Assembly (NCBI GenBank): GCA_027619145.1
Contig: JAQCGA010000035.1
Location: forward strand, 1-14,047
Direction: 5' to 3'
Length of the DNA: 14,047 nucleotides
From: a bacterium
GTDB lineage: Bacteria; Latescibacterota; UBA2968; GCA-2709665
Position numbers and translations under genes: made by a program. Shown here piece after piece: positions 1-6,677 of this stretch (positions are counted from its first letter, which is position 1; the number at the start of each line of letters is the position of its first letter). The notes under the pieces were generated by a model. It was given only the letters and a program-made list of their open reading frames with translations, ran no database searches and had not been told where the DNA came from.

Positions 1-16
1 CTTCTACCGGAGTTGT

Positions 17-1024
17 TTACAGCCCCAGAAATTCTTGCCAGTGTTTGTCGTCTACTGGAATGCCTTTTTCCATGTTTTCCTGGCGGGTTTTGAACATGCG
101 CTCGCCGGGGTAGGTGATTTGCGCGCCTTCTTCGGCGGGTTCGGCGGCCTGGAAGTCCTGGAGGGTCTGGCCTACAAGTTGTTCGATTTGTTCCTGGCCG
201 ACGATGGTGTTGGCATTGATGGCGATGAAGGTTTGGGAGACGCCGTATTCGTCTGCGGCCTGTGCAATCTGGTAGGTGGACCGGCCGCCGGAGAGGAGGG
301 CGGCAACCAGGTCCAAACACATGGCCAGGCCCACGCCTTTCCAGTGGCCAATGGGCATGGGGCGGCGAGATTGCTGGATGGCGCCTGCATCCCAGGAGAG
401 GTTGCCGTCGCTGTCGTATCCGCCGGGTACGGGCAGTTTTTCGTTGCGTTCCCGGTGGATGTCCAGTTTGCCGTTGGCGTACTGGCTCATGGCCATGTCC
501 AGGAGGATGTGCTGGCCTTCCGGACGGGGAATGGAGAAGACGAGTGGGTTGTTGCCCACTTTGCGTTCGGAGGACCCGTAGGGAGGGATGAGTTGTGTGG
601 TGTTGGTCCAGCAGATGCCAATACATCCGGCGTCTGCTGCGACCAGGCCGTAGGAGCCAGCGCGCATCCAGTGGTTGGTATTTTTGAGGGCGACGCAGCC
701 CATGCCGTTTTCTTTTGAAATTTCTACGGCGCGGCTCATGCAGGCGTGTGCGTTGAGCATGCCCGGGCCGAGGTTTCCATCCCATTGCTCCAGGACGCCG
801 AATGCGGAGACTTTTTCGGGTTCGGCGTGGGGATCGATGCCTTTGCCTCCCCGGACGTGGCGGGCGAAGTAGGGGAAGCGGTTTACGCCGTGGGAGTACA
901 CACCGTCGCGGGTGGTTTCGGTAAAGATGCGTGCGCAGCGGTCTGCTCGTTCTGGCGTAAAGCCGCTGTTGAGCAAGACGCGGGTGAGTTCTTGAACCAT
1001 TTTATCGTATGGGATACGTGGCAT
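17..1024 (-). CDS. dlgD: 2,3-diketo-L-gulonate reductase (Ldh_2 / YiaK-DlgD family)
   Basis: A 335-aa NAD(P)H-dependent oxidoreductase of the malate/L-lactate/ureidoglycolate dehydrogenase (Ldh_2) family. It follows E. coli DlgD (YiaK, about 332 aa) closely along its whole length as I remember that sequence. Shared blocks are GVYSHGVNRFP near residues 41-51, NHWMRAGSYG near 117-126, GICWTN, RRPMPIGHWKGVG and VDDKHW near the C terminus. His45 in SHG corresponds to the proposed catalytic His44 of DlgD. The known E. coli reaction is reduction of 2,3-diketo-L-gulonate to 3-keto-L-gulonate in the cytosol. ATG at 1022-1024 is preceded by AAGAGGA at about 9 nt. It lies 41 nt downstream of the histidine kinase gene and could be cotranscribed. 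None of the E. coli partner genes (kinase, decarboxylase) sits beside it here, so another 2-oxo or ureidoglycolate-like substrate remains possible. Confidence 0.85.
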   Translation of the reverse strand: MPRIPYDKMVQELTRVLLNSGFTPERADRCARIFTETTRDGVYSHGVNRFPYFARHVRGGKGIDPHAEPEKVSAFGVLEQWDGNLGPGMLNAHACMSRAVEISKENGMGCVALKNTNHWMRAGSYGLVAADAGCIGICWTNTTQLIPPYGSSERKVGNNPLVFSIPRPEGQHILLDMAMSQYANGKLDIHRERNEKLPVPGGYDSDGNLSWDAGAIQQSRRPMPIGHWKGVGLAMCLDLVAALLSGGRSTYQIAQAADEYGVSQTFIAINANTIVGQEQIEQLVGQTLQDFQAAEPAEEGAQITYPGERMFKTRQENMEKGIPVDDKHWQEFLGL

Positions 1025-1065
1025 ATAGAGAGTCCTCTTTCTGTGGATACGTGCGATGTGTGGAT

Positions 1066-3177
1066 TTACGAATTCGTGGGTGGTTCTTTCAGGTCTGTGG
1101 GAAGGGTGATGGTGAACGTGGTTCCTTTTCCTACCTGGCTTTCAACATGCAGTTCTCCCCGATGCTTTTGTACGATGTTGTAGCTGATGGACAGGCCCAG
1201 ACCGGTGCCCACTCCCACTCCTTTGGTGGTGAATCCGGGATCAAAGATGCGGCTCAGGTTTTTGGGTGGGATGCCTTTGCCGGTGTCTGAGATTTTAAGG
1301 ATGGCCGTTTTGAGAGAGGCAGAGGTTTCGATGTGAATTTCGCCCTGGCTTTCTATGGCATGGGCGGCATTGAGGAGGAGGTTCATGAAGACCTGGTTCA
1401 GTTCGTTTGGATAACAGGGGACCAGGGGTAGATCGCCGTAGGTTCGGATGACGGTGATGCGGTTTTTGAGTTCGTGTTCAATAAGGGTGAGTGTGCTATC
1501 CAGGCCTTCGTGCAGGTTGGCTTCCTGGAATTGCGCTTCGTCCAGGCGGGCAAAATTTCTCAGGCTACGTACAATGGTGGCAATGCGGTCTGAGCCGGTA
1601 ACAGTGATGCGGTTGTTGGCCTGGAGCAGGTCGAGGGCTTTCAGGAACTGCGCGTCTTCCCGGATGTTCTGTGTTGGGCGATCGCTGGAGAGGATGCTCT
1701 GGATGCGTTCGATGCAGCGCCGAGAAACGTCCGATGCACTTTTGACGGCACCAATGGGGTTGTTGATTTCGTGGGCCACGCCAGCTACGAGGCTACCAAG
1801 AGAGGCCATTTTTTCCTGCATGATTAACTGGTCCTGGGTTTCTCGAAGTTGCTGCAAGGTGGTTTCGAGTGTGGTGTTTTTCTCGTTGAGTTCTTTTGTG
1901 CGCACGGCCACTTTCTGTTCCAGGGTCTGGCTGTAGTCTTCCAGTTGTCGGTTGGCCCCTTCCAGGTTGCGGCTGGTCTGGGCGAAGTTTCGGGCCAGGT
2001 AGATGGAGAAGGAGATCATAAGCCCCAGAGAGCCGAAGAGGTACGTGTGGTAGAAAATGTGAGGAAGGCCGAGGATGCCCAGGACCATGAGGAGGGTACA
2101 GGTGGTGGCTACGATGAAGAGGGTGAACCCGATGGCGATGATCCAGGCACCTTCTTTTTTCTGGTGGACTGCGAGGAAGATGGTGCGCAACATTTCTGCG
2201 AAGATGAGGAAGGTGAACAGGTACACGTACAGGAGCGAGATCCAGGACGATCCAACGGCGAGGACCAGTCCGATTGCGAGGAATCCCCAGAACTGGCGTG
2301 GCAGGTGTTTGTAGAATAGAGAATAGATGAAGCGAACGCCCATCAGGTTGAGCGTGAGAAGGATCAGGCCGAACAGGTACAGAAGGCTCAGAACCTCGGT
2401 CTTGCCGGTGGAAAGGGCGACCCGGTTGAGGATGAAGACCAGGCCGGCAAAGCTTCCGGTAAACCCGGCATAGTACAGATTTTCTTTTGACCGGGGATAA
2501 AAGAAGAACAGCAGCAGGTGGAGGAGCGCAAATGCGAGCAACATGCCGGTGAAGAACATTTGATTGCCGGCTTCGGAGAGGATGCTGCTTCGAATGATGT
2601 CGGCAAAGCCGTCGTATTGCCCCAGCGCCATTTCGAATCCGGCGAGGTGGTACCGGTTGAAGAACTCTTGAACGTGAAAATTGGAAAAACGGACGGCGAT
2701 GACGTGTCTGGCGTTTGCACGGAGGTTGATTGGGAAGATGTGTTCGCTGTGGGTTTTTTCAGATTTTCCCGAAGCATCTATGGGGCCGGAGGAATAGATT
2801 CGCCTGCCATCCAGATAGATTTCCGCATTCCCGGCCATATGAAAACCCAGGCCGAGCCGGGTGTCCGGAAGTTGTTCGTCGGTTTGTACGTGCAGCCGGA
2901 ACCAGCCGATACCGTTCCAGTTTCCGGGTGGGGGTGCGCCGGGCGGAAGTTTGGGGTCAACGAGATCCCAGCTGGTGTCGTCAAAGGCCGGGTCGGCCCA
3001 GGCGGGGTTGTCGCCCGGGTGGTATTTCCAGGTTCCGGCGAGGGGCAAGATTTTATCGGGCTGGTCCAGCAAGTCGCCTGAGATGCGGAGTTCTCCATTT
3101 GCCACCGGGTTTGCATACAGGGCAGAGGGGAGCAACACGGCCAGGCAGGTGAGGAGGACCAGGAGGATGCGACACAT
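1066..3177 (-). CDS. 7TM sensor histidine kinase (7TMR-DISM type)
   Basis: A 703-aa membrane histidine kinase. Residues 1-22 look like a signal peptide. Residues about 45-190 form an extracytoplasmic beta-rich region resembling the galactose-binding-like sandwich of glycosidases (DPAFDDTSW at 62-70, GIGWFRL at 89-95), matching the sensory module of 7TMR-DISM receptors. Seven hydrophobic segments follow at about 206-228, 235-251, 260-288, 295-310, 312-336, 343-369 and 375-395. A coiled coil (about 400-455) leads to HisKA with phospho-acceptor His469 in GVAHEINNP. The ATPase domain shows the N-box around Asn603, DTGKGIP at 631-637, FDPGFTTK at 645-652 and GTGLGLS at 657-663. There is no receiver domain, and no response regulator gene in the window, so its partner is unknown. 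ATG is 5 nt after the stop of the CoA-binding gene, suggesting cotranscription. The ligand may be a carbohydrate (inference). Confidence 0.9.
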   Translation of the reverse strand: MCRILLVLLTCLAVLLPSALYANPVANGELRISGDLLDQPDKILPLAGTWKYHPGDNPAWADPAFDDTSWDLVDPKLPPGAPPPGNWNGIGWFRLHVQTDEQLPDTRLGLGFHMAGNAEIYLDGRRIYSSGPIDASGKSEKTHSEHIFPINLRANARHVIAVRFSNFHVQEFFNRYHLAGFEMALGQYDGFADIIRSSILSEAGNQMFFTGMLLAFALLHLLLFFFYPRSKENLYYAGFTGSFAGLVFILNRVALSTGKTEVLSLLYLFGLILLTLNLMGVRFIYSLFYKHLPRQFWGFLAIGLVLAVGSSWISLLYVYLFTFLIFAEMLRTIFLAVHQKKEGAWIIAIGFTLFIVATTCTLLMVLGILGLPHIFYHTYLFGSLGLMISFSIYLARNFAQTSRNLEGANRQLEDYSQTLEQKVAVRTKELNEKNTTLETTLQQLRETQDQLIMQEKMASLGSLVAGVAHEINNPIGAVKSASDVSRRCIERIQSILSSDRPTQNIREDAQFLKALDLLQANNRITVTGSDRIATIVRSLRNFARLDEAQFQEANLHEGLDSTLTLIEHELKNRITVIRTYGDLPLVPCYPNELNQVFMNLLLNAAHAIESQGEIHIETSASLKTAILKISDTGKGIPPKNLSRIFDPGFTTKGVGVGTGLGLSISYNIVQKHRGELHVESQVGKGTTFTITLPTDLKEPPTNS

Positions 3178-3182
3178 AAGAC

Positions 3183-3593
3183 TTATCCGTTTTTTTCGGT
3201 ATAGCCGAGGGCGACCAGCAAGCAGGCGGTACCGGGAATGACGTTGATGCCTAAGGCTTCAGCCCGTTCGACAGCGTTGGGGCTTTCTGCACCGGGCTGC
3301 ATCCAGACGTGTTTGATGCCGGCGGTAGCGGCTTGTTCTACGATGTATTCGGTTATGCTGGGCGGTGTGATGACGGAGATGCGTTCCACGGGTTCGGGCA
3401 GCGAGGCAAGGTCAGGATATGTATTTTGACCTTCGATCTCTGTTTCTCGAGGATTGATTGGATAGGCTTTGAGGTTGTGTTGCAGGTAGCAGCGCAGGAC
3501 TTTGTTGCCGTATTTGTCCCGGTTTTGAGATGCGCCCACAACGGCATAAGGGCCAGTCTGGAGAAACGTGTTGATTTTTTCGTCGAGGGTCAT
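3183..3593 (-). CDS. CoA-binding domain protein (YccU type)
   Basis: A 136-aa single-domain protein of the CoA_binding_2 / YccU family, a Rossmann fold like the CoA-binding half of succinyl-CoA synthetase. Visible family features are YAVVGAS close to the N terminus, KAYPINPRETEIEG (compare VIPVNP..EILG in relatives), a Pro-rich strand SVITPPS, KHVWMQPGAES and AEALGINVIPGTACLL. Small proteins of this kind bind CoA or nucleotide but have no settled reaction. Start choice: the frame can also begin at a GTG at 3605, four codons upstream. I prefer the ATG at 3593 because it leaves the usual ~14 residues before the first strand and has a GTGA element about 8 nt upstream. It sits 33 nt after the 164-aa gene and 5 nt before the histidine kinase gene, consistent with one transcript. 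Confidence 0.85.
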   Translation of the reverse strand: MTLDEKINTFLQTGPYAVVGASQNRDKYGNKVLRCYLQHNLKAYPINPRETEIEGQNTYPDLASLPEPVERISVITPPSITEYIVEQAATAGIKHVWMQPGAESPNAVERAEALGINVIPGTACLLVALGYTEKNG

Positions 3594-3626
3594 GATTGAG
3601 CTCACTTTCGAAAGATTTCCGGTAAT

Positions 3627-4121
3627 TCAAGCGGTCCAGTGTGTGGCGAGTTTGGTGTTGCTCGCAACGGGGAAGTCTTCGATGGTGCAGCGGAATTTTA
3701 GATACTCGTCAACGGAAGTCGCTTTTGCCCAGGCGTGGTATTCTTCGGCGGCGATGACGGCTTCGGCATAACAGGCGAATTCGTGGTACTCATCGTCTCG
3801 GGGGCAGTCGCGGACTTCCAGGTCGTTTGTGTTCATTTCTGTAATGTCCATGACGGTTTCCATGACAGGAGAGAAGCGGAAGACTTTTGTGATGTGCGGG
3901 AAGGCGGTGATGAAGCCGATGCCTTCGTGGCTGCTGGCGCGGAAGGTTTCTTCAAATTGTTCGGTGGAGGGGGCACAGTGTTCCCATTCATAGAGTTCGG
4001 GTTTGTCTCTTCCGATAATGGAGAGGTAGTAAATTTTGAAGGCAGATTTTCCATCGGGCATGTGGAGCAGGTTGACGCTGCTGGTGATGCCGTGGTAGCT
4101 GCGGCAAGTGGCGATTTTCAT
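3627..4121 (-). CDS. Uncharacterised protein, 164 aa
   Basis: I do not recognise this protein. It is clearly a gene: the ATG is preceded by AAGGAG at about 7 nt, it begins 18 nt after the stop of the HsdR_N-type gene, and the gene downstream follows closely. The protein is acidic, with no signal peptide or membrane segment, so probably cytosolic. Notable segments are SAFKIYYLSIIGRDKPELYEWEH near 26-48 (strand-rich, aromatic), EGIGFITAFPHITKVFRFSP near the middle, and a charged helical C-terminal part with EYHEFACYAEAVIAAEEYHAW, a run of Glu, Tyr and His residues. The length and composition suggest one compact domain. Its position between a nuclease-fold protein and a CoA-binding protein gives no clear functional hint. 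Confidence 0.75.
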   Translation of the reverse strand: MKIATCRSYHGITSSVNLLHMPDGKSAFKIYYLSIIGRDKPELYEWEHCAPSTEQFEETFRASSHEGIGFITAFPHITKVFRFSPVMETVMDITEMNTNDLEVRDCPRDDEYHEFACYAEAVIAAEEYHAWAKATSVDEYLKFRCTIEDFPVASNTKLATHWTA

Positions 4122-4139
4122 GGGGTTCTCCTTTGTAGG

Positions 4140-4589
4140 TTACAGCTCTTCGTACCGGGGTAATTTGTCCAGGAATCGGTAGGTGTGTGCTTCTCGATCG
4201 ATGGCGTAGCAATAGTGTGTGAGGCCGTTGGTGACCAGGAGATAGCTGGCTTGAAGGGAGGTGTTGTAGCGGGCGATCTGGTCGAAGACGGCCTGGTTGA
4301 GTTTGACTTCCGGGGCTTTGCATTCGGCCATGAGCAGGGGGGTTCCGGTTCGGTCGTACACGATGAGGTCTGCGCGGTGGAAAACACTTTTGTGGGTGAA
4401 TCCGGATTCGATGGCGGTGCGGCCGGCAGGAAAGCCCTGGTCGTGTACGAGAAATTGGATGAGGTGCTGGCGGACCCATTCTTCTGGGGTGAGGCGTACG
4501 TGTTTTCGGCGCAGGGGGTCGAAGATGGTTTCATGGTTGGGGTCGCCCTGGATGTCGAATTCGTATTGTGGGAAGTTTAATGGGTGCAT
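4140..4589 (-). CDS. Stand-alone HsdR N-terminal-domain protein (PD-(D/E)xK fold)
   Basis: A 149-aa protein consisting only of the type I restriction enzyme R-subunit N-terminal domain (HSDR_N family). The PD-(D/E)xK nuclease signature is complete: Glu61, Asp74 in RADLIVYD, Glu89-x-Lys91 in AECKAPE, and the QxxxY motif Gln104-Tyr108 in FDQIARYN. The conserved opening LTPEEWVRQH (33-42) and C-terminal YLLVTNGLTHYC are also present. The helicase portion of HsdR is absent and there is no HsdM or HsdS gene nearby; short proteins of exactly this type are widespread in Bacteroidetes-like genomes, so this is likely a family in its own right rather than a fragment. Its cellular role is not established. 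ATG at 4587-4589 has no Shine-Dalgarno sequence; the upstream bases are AT-rich, unlike its neighbours. A 163-bp gap with a palindromic repeat separates it from the preceding gene. Confidence 0.88.
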   Translation of the reverse strand: MHPLNFPQYEFDIQGDPNHETIFDPLRRKHVRLTPEEWVRQHLIQFLVHDQGFPAGRTAIESGFTHKSVFHRADLIVYDRTGTPLLMAECKAPEVKLNQAVFDQIARYNTSLQASYLLVTNGLTHYCYAIDREAHTYRFLDKLPRYEEL

Positions 4590-4752
4590 AAGGGTGAAAT
4601 TTATAGGCGCTCCACCCCCGTGTTTCGGCGACCCCGTGTCGCCGACCTAGACGGTGGTGGTGTTATAATCGGAAAGGGAAAATCATATTCTTTCTGGTAA
4701 GGATAATACTCAATTGTGGGAGTCTGGGGCAAGTGGAAAGGTGGGATGGGGA
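4590..4752. other. Intergenic gap with repeat and possible promoter
   Basis: 163 bp without a supportable gene. It contains the palindrome at 4625-4645 and an AT-rich block at about 4665-4715, unusual for this GC-rich window. On the minus strand this block reads TTGAGT followed after 18-20 nt by AATATG/TATGAT, a weak sigma-70-like candidate for the HsdR_N gene and those downstream. The gap and AT-rich block make it the likeliest boundary between the TIM-barrel operon and the following genes, but no U-tailed terminator hairpin is visible. Confidence 0.3.
4625..4645. repeat. Palindromic repeat, CCCGT-loop family, copy 1
   Basis: Eight-bp perfect stem TCGGCGAC / GTCGCCGA around the loop CCCGT, followed by CCTAG. 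It matches the element at 13888-13910 in loop and flanks (GTG before, CCTA after), while the stems differ by a paired change: CGGCGAC/GTCGCCG here against CGGCAAC/GTTGCCG there. The compensating substitution argues that base pairing is maintained. There is no T-run on either side, so it is not a typical intrinsic terminator. Confidence 0.7.
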
Positions 4753-5718
4753 TCAGGGAGTTGGAGGAAGAGGGATGTGGGCTTTTTTGAAGGCGTGGCG
4801 TAGCCAGGTGAGGCCGTCTTGGAGGGCCTGTTCTTCCAGGGCTATGAGGCGGGTAGGATTCTGGGCGGCGAGGGTGTTTGGGTCCAGGAGGCAACGGCTA
4901 TCCTTGAAGGGGGGGCGGGCGAAGGCGAAGAGGCCGTGGCCGGGTTCTTGACCGGCGTTTTGGGCGAGGGTGACGGGGGCGCGGTAGGCCCAGACGTTTT
5001 CGAAGACGATGTGGTTCAGGCCGGTGTCCAGCAGGCGGCGGGTGAGGTCCACGATGGGCAGGTTGCCCTGGCCGATGGGTACGCCGAGTACAGAGAGCTG
5101 TCCGTCGGGAGCGTCTTCGGGGGCGAGGAGGACGTGGTCTTTGAGGTGGGCGGACCGGGCGTGGGGGGCCATGGCTTCCAGGGCGTCGTAGGGGTCTTCC
5201 AGGAGCATCTGGGAGTTTCCGTAGTCGTAGAGAGCGGCGATCCAGGGGCTGTTGACCCGGGTGAGGATGGTGGCGATCTGGGTGCCGGTAAATTCTTCGT
5301 GGTTTTCAAGGAGGATGTGTACACCGGCGGCTTCTGCACGAGGGGCGATGGCGATGAGGTCTTTGGTTGTGCGGACGACCATTTCTTCGGGAGGGATTCC
5401 ACGATGCCGGGTGTAGGTGCGTATTTGTTGTGCGCCTACGGCACGGGCAACTTCGAGCAGGGTGTTGAGGTGGGTTGGGTCCGTGCCGCTGGTGTCCAGG
5501 TCGCACAGGAGGCCGTGGTTCTGGATCTGGTTCCGGACGCGGCGAAAGTGTTCGGGGTCTGTGCCGCCCAGGTGGCGGTAGCCGGGGCCATTGGCGCTAA
5601 TGGCTACACCTGCGAATCCGTCTGCTGCGGCACGGTTAATGAAGGAGAAGACGTTGAAATTGGATGCGTGTGCGAAGTGGAAACGAAGGCTGTAGGTGTG
5701 GAGGTAGAGGTGTAGCAC
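4753..5718 (-). CDS. TIM-barrel sugar isomerase/epimerase family protein
   Basis: A 321-aa protein of the xylose-isomerase-like / AP-endonuclease-2 TIM-barrel superfamily. The expected metal-binding residues can be placed at Glu138 (LLENHE), Asp165 (LYDYGN), His191 (SAHLKDH) and Glu240 (VFENVW), on successive strand ends. Members isomerise, epimerise, dehydrate or decarboxylate sugars and sugar acids; the sequence does not fix the substrate. The start is GTG at 5716-5718 with GGAG six nt upstream; an AUG start is not available nearby. It begins 11 nt after the stop of the kinase-like gene, its Shine-Dalgarno sitting in that short gap, so the two are almost certainly cotranscribed. The C-terminal 60 residues (about 260-321) extend past the barrel motifs and include FAFARPPFKDSRCLLDPNTL. 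Confidence 0.85.
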   Translation of the reverse strand: MLHLYLHTYSLRFHFAHASNFNVFSFINRAAADGFAGVAISANGPGYRHLGGTDPEHFRRVRNQIQNHGLLCDLDTSGTDPTHLNTLLEVARAVGAQQIRTYTRHRGIPPEEMVVRTTKDLIAIAPRAEAAGVHILLENHEEFTGTQIATILTRVNSPWIAALYDYGNSQMLLEDPYDALEAMAPHARSAHLKDHVLLAPEDAPDGQLSVLGVPIGQGNLPIVDLTRRLLDTGLNHIVFENVWAYRAPVTLAQNAGQEPGHGLFAFARPPFKDSRCLLDPNTLAAQNPTRLIALEEQALQDGLTWLRHAFKKAHIPLPPTP

Positions 5719-5729
5719 GATTTGCTCCG

Positions 5730-6611
5730 TCAGGGTGAGAGGGTCTGGATTTGGGCGCGTCCGGCGGTGCGATACTGGTCTGCAAGCGCGGGGGCGATTG
5801 GAGCGAGCTCAGAAGCGCGCAGGCAACAGTAGGCGGTCATGCGGTAAGCGAAGGCGGGTGCGAGCAATGGAAGCCGGGTGCGTACATCCGGGCTGTCGTA
5901 GGTATTCAAGAAGGTTTCTCGATCTTGTAGTGAGAGGGGTGCGCGGTCGAAGAGGATCTGGAAGGCGGGCGAGAGGAAGGCCCATACGTCTTCGGTGGGA
6001 TCGCCGATGCCCGGGCATTGCCAGTCGATGAGGCGGAGGCCGTCTGGGCCGACGATGAGGTTTCCAGCACCGACGTCGGTGTGGAGGAGAGAGAAGTGTT
6101 TGGGTGCCGGTGTGGAGGCTGGTGTTGGGCGGCGGTCACGGAGGCTGGACACGAGGTTGTCTTCCGGGACGTTTTTCAGGAGGGCGTCGCCCTGGGCGAG
6201 GATGGTAGATGGTTCGACGGGCAGGTGACGGAAACCCTGGAGGTTTTGTACTGGGAGATTGTGGAGGCAGTACAGGAGGTTTGCAACGGGGATCACGTTT
6301 TCACGCCAGGGGTCGCCGGGCCAGTATTTGTATACGAGTACTGGGCCAGCGTCGGGGAAAAATGCTACCGGGTCGGGTGCGATGTTTTTTTGGTGCAATG
6401 TTTCCAGGGCCAGGGCTTCGGCCTGAGGGAGGACCGGGAAGAGGCTGGTGCGCGGGTTGGTGCGGTAGTGTTTGACGACCCAGTCGATGTCGGGGCCGTG
6501 AACGCGTACGTTGTCGTTCCAGAAGCCGCCGGTAAGAGGTGTGGTTTCAAAATGATCGACGGTTTGGAGCAGGCCTCGGTGCAACAGGAATTCGAGCGGT
6601 TGGAAAGACAC
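5730..6611 (-). CDS. APH-fold small-molecule kinase
   Basis: A 293-aa member of the aminoglycoside phosphotransferase / choline kinase-like fold. The catalytic loop HTDVGAGN places His177, catalytic Asp179 and Asn184, and the metal-binding Asp196 lies in LIDWQ, followed by GDPTEDVW as in the family. Lys47 in VVKHYR is the likely ATP lysine, and VYKYWPGDPW near 93-102 is the hinge region. Such kinases phosphorylate aminoglycosides, choline, homoserine, fructosamine or sugars; the position next to a TIM-barrel sugar protein suggests a sugar-like or small hydroxylated substrate rather than antibiotic resistance (inference). The start is GTG at 6609-6611, without its own good Shine-Dalgarno, two nt after the stop of the small ORF at 6614-6664; translation by coupling is plausible. 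The residues 160-172 are Pro/Ala/Thr-rich, an unusual insertion before the catalytic loop. Confidence 0.82.
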   Translation of the reverse strand: MSFQPLEFLLHRGLLQTVDHFETTPLTGGFWNDNVRVHGPDIDWVVKHYRTNPRTSLFPVLPQAEALALETLHQKNIAPDPVAFFPDAGPVLVYKYWPGDPWRENVIPVANLLYCLHNLPVQNLQGFRHLPVEPSTILAQGDALLKNVPEDNLVSSLRDRRPTPASTPAPKHFSLLHTDVGAGNLIVGPDGLRLIDWQCPGIGDPTEDVWAFLSPAFQILFDRAPLSLQDRETFLNTYDSPDVRTRLPLLAPAFAYRMTAYCCLRASELAPIAPALADQYRTAGRAQIQTLSP

Positions 6612-6613
6612 GG

Positions 6614-6664
6614 TTACCGTCCGTACCCGAATGGGTCTTTCTCTTGTTCGGCCCAGGATGGCAT
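6614..6664 (-). CDS. Candidate 16-codon leader ORF (MPSWAEQEKDPFGYGR)
   Basis: A short ORF in the gap between the E2 gene and the kinase-like gene. Its ATG (6662-6664) is preceded by AAGGAG at about 9 nt, a strong Shine-Dalgarno that overlaps the E2 stop codon TAA. Its own TAA stop (6614-6616) ends two nt before the GTG start of the kinase gene, which lacks a good ribosome site. The arrangement fits translational coupling. An alternative is that these 16 codons are the true N terminus of the kinase, separated by a frameshift or a sequencing error. Real function cannot be judged from 16 codons. Confidence 0.4.
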   Translation of the reverse strand: MPSWAEQEKDPFGYGR

Positions 6665-6677
6665 AGGGGAGTTCTCC

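Noticed and set aside
35..718. Long plus-strand ORFs opposite the dlgD-like gene and elsewhere (e.g. 1849-2319, 4819-5715, 6018-7157, 12997-13767)
   Set aside because: They are antisense frames of clear minus-strand genes, created by GC-rich third codon positions; none shows a family motif or a ribosome site.
5730..6611. Antibiotic-resistance aminoglycoside phosphotransferase
   Set aside because: Only the general kinase fold is shared; the metabolic neighbourhood suggests a small-metabolite kinase.
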